From: Caulobacteraceae bacterium
GTDB taxonomy: Bacteria > Pseudomonadota > Alphaproteobacteria > Caulobacterales > Caulobacteraceae
Assembly (NCBI GenBank): GCA_030151985.1
Contig: JASLDZ010000338.1
Span: forward strand, 1-6,285
Reading direction: 5' to 3'
Length of the DNA stretch: 6,285 bases
Shown here: positions 1-4,359 of the stretch, one piece after another
Numbering within the stretch: the first letter of the stretch is position 1
Layout of the letters: each line of letters begins with the position of its first letter
The notes under the pieces: generated by a model
The model's input: only the letters and a program-made list of their open reading frames with translations
What the model was told of the DNA's origin: nothing
Databases searched by the model: none
Translations under genes and position numbers: made by a program

Positions 1-334
1 GGGACGGCTGCGGCGCGGCGAGCGCGCGTGGGGGCCGGTCGCGGCGGCGAGCGGGCGGCCGCCCTCGCTGAGCCGCTTCGTCCCCTGGTTCATCCTGGGC
101 TTCCTCGCCATGATCGCCCTGCGCTCCCTGGGCCTGCTCCCCGCCGCCTGGCTCCCGGCGTTCGCATGGGCGGCCTCCGGGCTGACCCTGGTGTCGATGG
201 CGGCGCTGGGGCTGGGCACCGACCTCCGGCTCGTGGCCCGCTCGGGACTGAAGGTCAGCCTGGCGGTGACCATGTCGATCCTGGCGCTGGGCGCGATCAG
301 CCTCGGCCTGGTCGCGGCGCTCCGCCTGTCCTGA
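1..334 (+). CDS. YeiH/UPF0324 family membrane protein, 3' fragment
   Basis: This is the C-terminal part of an integral membrane protein; the reading frame enters from the left edge (first full codon at 2) and ends at TGA 332-334, leaving 110 visible residues. Three hydrophobic helices are visible: one beginning at VPWFILGF (about residues 27-47), one around residues 51-72, and one at the C-terminus (about 84-107). The motif AALGLGTDLR before the last helix, together with the VPWF...LRSLG helix, is what I recognise from the YeiH/UPF0324 family (Cons_hypoth698), often annotated as putative sulfate exporters. That transport role is weakly established, so the substrate is unknown. The stretch before the first helix (RLRRGERAWG) is basic and looks like a cytoplasmic loop. 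The gene converges on the sugar operon and shares no visible function with it. The family call is fairly secure; the role is not. Confidence 0.82.
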   Translation, partial: GRLRRGERAWGPVAAASGRPPSLSRFVPWFILGFLAMIALRSLGLLPAAWLPAFAWAASGLTLVSMAALGLGTDLRLVARSGLKVSLAVTMSILALGAISLGLVAALRLS

Positions 335-359
335 GCCGCTTCAGGAGGAGCCCCCACCG

Positions 360-379
360 GATGGGTCCGCGGACCCATC
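360..379. terminator. perfect 20-bp palindrome, possible bidirectional terminator
   Basis: The sequence GATGGGTCCGCGGACCCATC is its own reverse complement over all 20 bases; the next pair outward (G359/G380) does not match. As RNA it could fold as an 8-bp stem closed by a CGCG tetraloop. It lies 26 bases after the TGA of the YeiH-type gene, between two convergent genes, where a two-way terminator is expected. There is no U-run on either side, so it is not a classical intrinsic terminator. A dimeric protein-binding site is the main alternative. Confidence 0.4.
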
Positions 380-427
380 GCTCGGCTGTCGCATCGACCA
401 TCCTCGACCTGGACGAGGCGGCCTGAC

Positions 428-452
428 GCCCCTCCGCGCGGGAGGGAGGGGC
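428..452 (-). terminator. GC-rich hairpin downstream of the sugar operon
   Basis: GCCCCTCC (428-435) pairs with GGAGGGGC (445-452) around a 9-base loop. On the minus strand it starts 26 bases after the TAG stop of the last operon gene, the usual place for a terminator. The repeated GGAGGGAGGGG allows alternative registers. No T-tract follows, so it would act as a weak or Rho-assisted terminator at best. Confidence 0.3.
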
Positions 453-478
453 TGCACCGTCGCGCGGAGATCCGGGTG

Positions 479-3091
479 CTAGTCCGCAGCGCCCCCGGCG
501 CGCTCGCGGAGGAGCAGGCGCGCGTGGAGCCGCGTATAGCCCGACGCTCCCGAAGGCGGGGCCGGGAAGGTCAGGCGGTAGCCGCGGCCGGCGGTCGCCG
601 TCACGCTCGCCCCCTCGACGGCCGTGACCTCCAGCGAAGTCAGGAGGTCGACCGCCGCATGGTCCGCGTCGGCGACATAGGCGTCGACCGACAGGGCGCC
701 GTCGCTCCAGCGGGTGGAGGCCAGCTTGAGGTCGCGGCTGGGGTCGCCCGGCCGCGGCGGCGTCGACGGGACGGCGAGGCGGACCCCGCCCGCGTAGCGC
801 ACGGCCACCCGCGTCACGCCGGCGCGCACGACCGCCTTCAGCCTCGCGTGCTGGTCCTGGTCCCGCGGCTCGAGGACCGCGGCGGCCGGCGCGCCGTCGA
901 CTTCCGCGCCCAGGAGGCGCGCGCCGAGCGGGATCTCGGGGTCGAAGTCGAGGTCGAGCGCCGGCCCGGCGTTGCGGACCTCCAGGACCATGCCGCCGGC
1001 GTCGCGCGTCAGGTGCAGGTCGATCCTCGACGCGCCGACCCGCAGCCGCCGGACGGTCAGCTCGCCCCAGTCGGCGGGCAGGTGCGGGGCGAAGGTCAGG
1101 GCGTGGGCCGTCGCTCGGGGCTCCAGCCCCAGCACCCCGCCCACAAACCCGGTCAGGAAACCCGCGCTGGACCAGGTCTGCTCTGGCACCGACTCCAGCT
1201 CGGGATGGAAGAGGTCGCCCGCGAGCACCTCGTGGACGCGGCCGGGGCTGTCGAGGCTCGCCCACGCCTTCAGCCCGCCCCAGGCTTCCCAGCCCGCCTG
1301 CGGGCGGTGGGAGCGATAGAAGGCGGTGGCCGTGGAGCTCGTGCCCAGCGCCCAGACGCTGCCCGCGCCGTAGGCGTTCGGGTCGTAGGTCGCCGCCTCC
1401 GCCGACAGGCTGCGGACGCCCCAGTCGGTCAGGAAGGCGGGAGAGGACAGCCGGTCGAGCGCGGCGTCGCGCTGTTCGGAGGTCAGCACGTCCTGCAGCA
1501 GCAGCCGCGCGGCGTCGGAGCGCTCGTCGTGCACCACCGAGCCGTCGCTCCGGTGGCCGCCGAGCCAGAAGCCCTGCTGCGCGTCCCAGACGCCCGGACG
1601 CAGGGCGGCGCGGGCGCGCGCCGCGGCGCGGTCGCCCTCCCGCGCCAGACGCGCCTCTCCCATGCCGCGCGCGACCTTGGCGAAGCCGTCGGCCGCGTCG
1701 ATCCAGGCGGAGGACAGGCGCACGTCGTCGCGCAGTACGTCCTGCTCGTTCTGCCCCTGCTTGCCGGCCGGGATCGTCGGCAGCCCGGTCTTCGGATCGA
1801 CGAGGGACCCGGCGTAGCGCCACGCCGCCAGGATCCCCGCGCGGTGCGCCTTCAGGAACGCGGCGTCGCCCGTCGCGTCGAGGTAGGTCGCCAGCGTCGC
1901 CAGGTACTGCAGCGTGATGTCCACGTGCACGAACATGTAGGGATAGCGCTTCTCCCAATCGATCAGGGGCGCGCTCAGCGACATCTCGTGCCAGATCATG
2001 CCGTTGGCGCGGTTCTGGTAGCGGGCGATGAAGGCGAGCTCGTCGCGCGCGCGTTCGAACCGGCCGGCGGCGAGCAGGCCCTCGACGCCCACCAGCCCGT
2101 CGCCCGCGAAGAACCAGGCGTACTGCGGCCTGCGTCCGGGGCGGGAAGGGCCGTAGCCGGCGACCAGCCCGCAGCCCAGCTCCGGCTGGCAGACCCACGC
2201 CTTGTCGAGCGCGGCGACGGAGGCGGCGAGCGCGCGGTTCAGCTCAACGTCGGGGGTGACGATCTCGGAGGCCTCGGCGCGCAGCGCGTCGTCGGCGGCC
2301 GCGGCCTCCCGGCGGAACTCGCCCTCCCGCCGCTCCAGCGCCAGCGAGAGGCGTTCAGAGCCGGCATGACCCTCGGCGGGGCCGAGCGCGTCGGCGGCGA
2401 CGAACAGGCGCGCGCGGCGCACGCCGTCCGCCTCGGCGCGGGGCGCGAGCACCAGCGCCGTCGCCTCGGGCCGCGCCGTGGCGCTGTTGGTGGTGGGGTC
2501 GTGCGCGACGGCCTGCGGCGAGCGGATCACCGCCTCGAAGCCGTGCACCGGCTCCTTCTCGACGTAGCCGTTCAGCGCCGCGTCCCAGCCGAGCGACTGG
2601 CCGCCGAGCGCGCCGGGCCACATCAGGTCGAGCGAGGGCTGGAAGCGCGCCTCGATGCGGACGTCCGGCCGGCCCTCGACCTCGTAGGTCAGGATGGCGC
2701 CCGGCGCGTGCGGCGGCGTGAACAGCCGCTCGCGCACGGTGAAGTCGGGGCCGACGTAGACGCGCACCGTCTCGGAGGGGCCCTGCTCGATCCGCGCGAG
2801 CAGCGGCCGCGCCTCCAGCGGGGCCACCCGGTCGGGCGTGCGGAAGCGCAGCTGATAGCCGGAGAGGAGCTGCAGCGGCCAAGCCCACACCTCCAGCCCC
2901 GCGTCCGGATAGCCCATCACCGTCGCGCGCTCGCCGTGGACGGCGGCGAAGCGGCCGGGGCCGGCCACCGGGAGCGACCACGCGCGGGACGCCGGCGCCT
3001 CCTGCGCGCGAGCGGCCGGCGACCAGGCCAGCGCGGCCGCGGCGCAGGCGGCGACGGTCGCCGGGCGGAGGATCGGGCGGGAGCGCGTCAC
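479..3091 (-). CDS. exported six-hairpin glycosidase, glycogen-debranching/GH15-like
   Basis: This 870-residue protein is predicted to be a periplasmic or secreted alpha-glycosidase. A Sec signal peptide (residues 1-29, ending PAARA) is followed by a beta-rich N-terminal domain (about 38-275, with HGERATVMGYPDAGLEVW at 52-69). Next comes an (alpha/alpha)6 barrel (about 280-660) containing AWFFAGDGL (325-333), IWHEMS (366-371), ATGD and GSVWALGTSS. A C-terminal beta domain (about 665-770) and an extra tail of about 90 residues complete it. The barrel motifs resemble amylo-alpha-1,6-glucosidase (GDE_C) and GH15 proteins. VPEQTW (635-640) resembles the PEQ-W segment carrying the catalytic base in bacterial GH15 glucoamylases, so E637 is a candidate base; D331 and E369 are candidate substrate or acid residues. 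The mature protein has only two cysteines (C301, C307), suggesting a disulfide. The GTG start overlaps the transporter stop by GTGA and keeps the signal peptide intact; the stop is TAG at 479-481. Linkage specificity is unknown. Confidence 0.85.
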   Translation of the reverse strand: MTRSRPILRPATVAACAAAALAWSPAARAQEAPASRAWSLPVAGPGRFAAVHGERATVMGYPDAGLEVWAWPLQLLSGYQLRFRTPDRVAPLEARPLLARIEQGPSETVRVYVGPDFTVRERLFTPPHAPGAILTYEVEGRPDVRIEARFQPSLDLMWPGALGGQSLGWDAALNGYVEKEPVHGFEAVIRSPQAVAHDPTTNSATARPEATALVLAPRAEADGVRRARLFVAADALGPAEGHAGSERLSLALERREGEFRREAAAADDALRAEASEIVTPDVELNRALAASVAALDKAWVCQPELGCGLVAGYGPSRPGRRPQYAWFFAGDGLVGVEGLLAAGRFERARDELAFIARYQNRANGMIWHEMSLSAPLIDWEKRYPYMFVHVDITLQYLATLATYLDATGDAAFLKAHRAGILAAWRYAGSLVDPKTGLPTIPAGKQGQNEQDVLRDDVRLSSAWIDAADGFAKVARGMGEARLAREGDRAAARARAALRPGVWDAQQGFWLGGHRSDGSVVHDERSDAARLLLQDVLTSEQRDAALDRLSSPAFLTDWGVRSLSAEAATYDPNAYGAGSVWALGTSSTATAFYRSHRPQAGWEAWGGLKAWASLDSPGRVHEVLAGDLFHPELESVPEQTWSSAGFLTGFVGGVLGLEPRATAHALTFAPHLPADWGELTVRRLRVGASRIDLHLTRDAGGMVLEVRNAGPALDLDFDPEIPLGARLLGAEVDGAPAAAVLEPRDQDQHARLKAVVRAGVTRVAVRYAGGVRLAVPSTPPRPGDPSRDLKLASTRWSDGALSVDAYVADADHAAVDLLTSLEVTAVEGASVTATAGRGYRLTFPAPPSGASGYTRLHARLLLRERAGGAAD
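3005..3091 (-). other. Sec signal peptide of the exported glycosidase
   Basis: Residues 1-29 show a basic start with Arg at positions 3, 5 and 9. An alanine-rich hydrophobic core (about 10-23) follows, then SPAARA, which fits the A-x-A rule with cleavage after A29. There is no twin-arginine motif, so Sec export is expected. The only cysteine in the segment (C16) sits inside the hydrophobic core and is an unlikely lipidation site. Confidence 0.8.
3088..3091 (-). promoter_or_regulatory. GTGA stop/start overlap, transporter to glycosidase
   Basis: On the minus strand the transporter ends GCG TGA and the glycosidase begins GTG ACG, sharing four bases. Such overlaps usually mean that ribosomes finishing one gene re-initiate on the next. 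The only Shine-Dalgarno-like sequence is AAGG (plus-strand 3102-3105), 10 bases before the GTG, which is weak and supports dependence on coupling. Confidence 0.75.
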
Positions 3092-4359
3092 GCGGCGGCC
3101 GCCTTGCGGACGTCGGTCGCATGCACCAGCCGGCGCAGGACCAGGAGCCCGATCAGCAGCAGGACGATCGGCGCCGCCACCCCCGCCACCGCCGTGCGCC
3201 CTCCGAAGGTCGCGAACAGCCGCCCGGTCAGGAAGGAGCCGAAGGTGCCTCCGAGGGCGGAGAACACCACGATCAGTCCGGTCATGCCGGCCTGCCGCTC
3301 CACCGGCAGCGCGCTCAGCACCACCGAGTTGACCGTCGGGTAGATGGGCGCGAGCAGGAGGCCGATCAGCGGCAGGATCAGCGCGGCGGGCGGCACAGCG
3401 GCCCAGGCCTCCACCGTCGGCCCCCGCCCCATGCCCGACGTCGAGACCAGCGCGATCGCCACCAGCGGCGCCATGCCCGCGGTGCACGCCAGGAGCGCCC
3501 CGAACCGCGACACCCGCGCCAGCACTCCGCTCGCGCCCAGCCGCCCCACGCACAGGGCGAGGGCGTAGACGCTGGTGAGCTGCACGCTGAGCTGGGGCGC
3601 AAGACGCAGCACCTCGTTGTTGAAGGTCGGCATCCAGGTGCCGAGGCTCTGCTCGATCAGGACGTAGAGGAAGGCGCAGGCCAGGAAGGCGAGCACCAGC
3701 GGCTGGCGCAGCAAGCCCAGCATGGCGGCGAACTCCTTGGCGGCGGACACGCGCCGTTCGCCGCTCAGCCTCGTCTCGTCCAGCGGCGACGCCGCCCACA
3801 GCGCCGCCATCGCCACCGCCGCCCCCGCCAGCACCCAGTAGACGTTGAGCCAGCCGAACGGCGCCTTGGGGTCGATGAAGGCGGCGAACAGCCAGTAGCC
3901 GGAGAGCACCCCCGCCATGAACACGCCCTCGATCAGGGCGATCAGGCTGGCGTGGCGGTGCGGCTCGGGCGCGACCAGGCCGACGCTGCCGTAGACCGCC
4001 ACCTTGGCGAGCCCGAAGGTGGCGCCCGCCACCGCGAAGCTCAGCGCCGTCATCCAGAAGGCGTGGAGCAGCGGCATGGCCGCCATCGCCCCCGCCAGGA
4101 GCAGGAAGCCCGCGATCAGCGCCCGCCGATAGCCGATCTTCGGCAGGGAGGAGGCCAGCACGAAGGAGACCGCGGCGATGCTCAGGTCCTTGCACGCCTC
4201 CAGCACCGAGCCCGCCGTCTTGGAAACGCCGAAGCTCGCGATGGACTGCAGGATGACCGTGCCGACGCTGTTCAGGAGCACGGCGTAGAGCGCGTAGGTG
4301 GCCGCCAGGGCGAGCACGATCCGCAGGGGCGGCCGGGCCGAGGCGGGCTCCTCCCTCAC
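3088..4359 (-). CDS. MFS sugar transporter
   Basis: This 423-residue inner-membrane carrier of the major facilitator superfamily most likely imports the sugar used by this operon, probably by proton symport. About twelve hydrophobic segments can be traced, from LRIVLALAATYALYAV (12-27) to APIVLLLIGLLVL (396-408). A charged cytoplasmic loop separates the two halves (DETRLSGERRVSAAKEF, 194-210). A reduced loop 2-3 motif is seen at GYRRALIAG (76-84). LAPIYPTVNSVVLSALP (336-352) and EQSLGTWMPTF (236-246) recall the fucose/glucose-type (FHS-like) sugar symporters. The GTG start at 4357-4359 overlaps the upstream stop by GTGA and has GGAG 8 bases before it; no later start keeps the first helix. The protein has no signal peptide or extra domain. 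The context points to an alpha-linked di- or oligosaccharide, or glucose, as substrate, but specificity cannot be read from the sequence. Confidence 0.87.
   Translation of the reverse strand: MREEPASARPPLRIVLALAATYALYAVLLNSVGTVILQSIASFGVSKTAGSVLEACKDLSIAAVSFVLASSLPKIGYRRALIAGFLLLAGAMAAMPLLHAFWMTALSFAVAGATFGLAKVAVYGSVGLVAPEPHRHASLIALIEGVFMAGVLSGYWLFAAFIDPKAPFGWLNVYWVLAGAAVAMAALWAASPLDETRLSGERRVSAAKEFAAMLGLLRQPLVLAFLACAFLYVLIEQSLGTWMPTFNNEVLRLAPQLSVQLTSVYALALCVGRLGASGVLARVSRFGALLACTAGMAPLVAIALVSTSGMGRGPTVEAWAAVPPAALILPLIGLLLAPIYPTVNSVVLSALPVERQAGMTGLIVVFSALGGTFGSFLTGRLFATFGGRTAVAGVAAPIVLLLIGLLVLRRLVHATDVRKAAAA
4356..4359 (-). promoter_or_regulatory. GTGA stop/start overlap, phosphorylase-mutase to transporter
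   Basis: The upstream gene ends CTT GGG TGA and the transporter begins GTG AGG GAG, sharing four bases in exactly the arrangement seen at the next junction. This favours translational coupling and fixes the transporter's GTG start. Confidence 0.75.

Larger units (their letters stand above)
335..478. other. intergenic region between convergent genes
   Basis: This 144-base gap separates the stop of the YeiH-type gene from the stop of the exported glycosidase, which reads toward it. It holds a perfect 20-bp palindrome (360-379), a smaller hairpin (402-406 with 414-418) and a GC-rich stem (428-435 with 445-452). There is also an AGGAGG at 343-348, 12 bases before an ATG that opens a 21-codon ORF (361-426). 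No T-rich tract follows any of the stems on either strand. In such a position the likeliest role is transcription termination from both sides, by structure or with Rho, but that is inference. Confidence 0.6.

Noticed and set aside
28..426. 132-codon + strand frame crossing the end of the YeiH-type gene
   Set aside because: It overlaps the recognised membrane-protein frame, and its Gly/Pro/Arg-rich translation has no domain; only the last 21 codons have any start signal of their own.
3044..3055. Lipobox-like VAAC (residues 13-16) in the glycosidase signal peptide
   Set aside because: Only a few uncharged residues precede the cysteine and the hydrophobic core continues beyond it to a good SPAARA cleavage site, so a lipoprotein is unlikely.
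476..3343. 955-codon open frame on the + strand opposite the glycosidase and transporter
   Set aside because: It lies antisense to two well-supported genes. Its translation is low-complexity Arg/Gly/Ala/Gln-rich with no domain, as expected where high third-position GC removes stops from the opposite strand.
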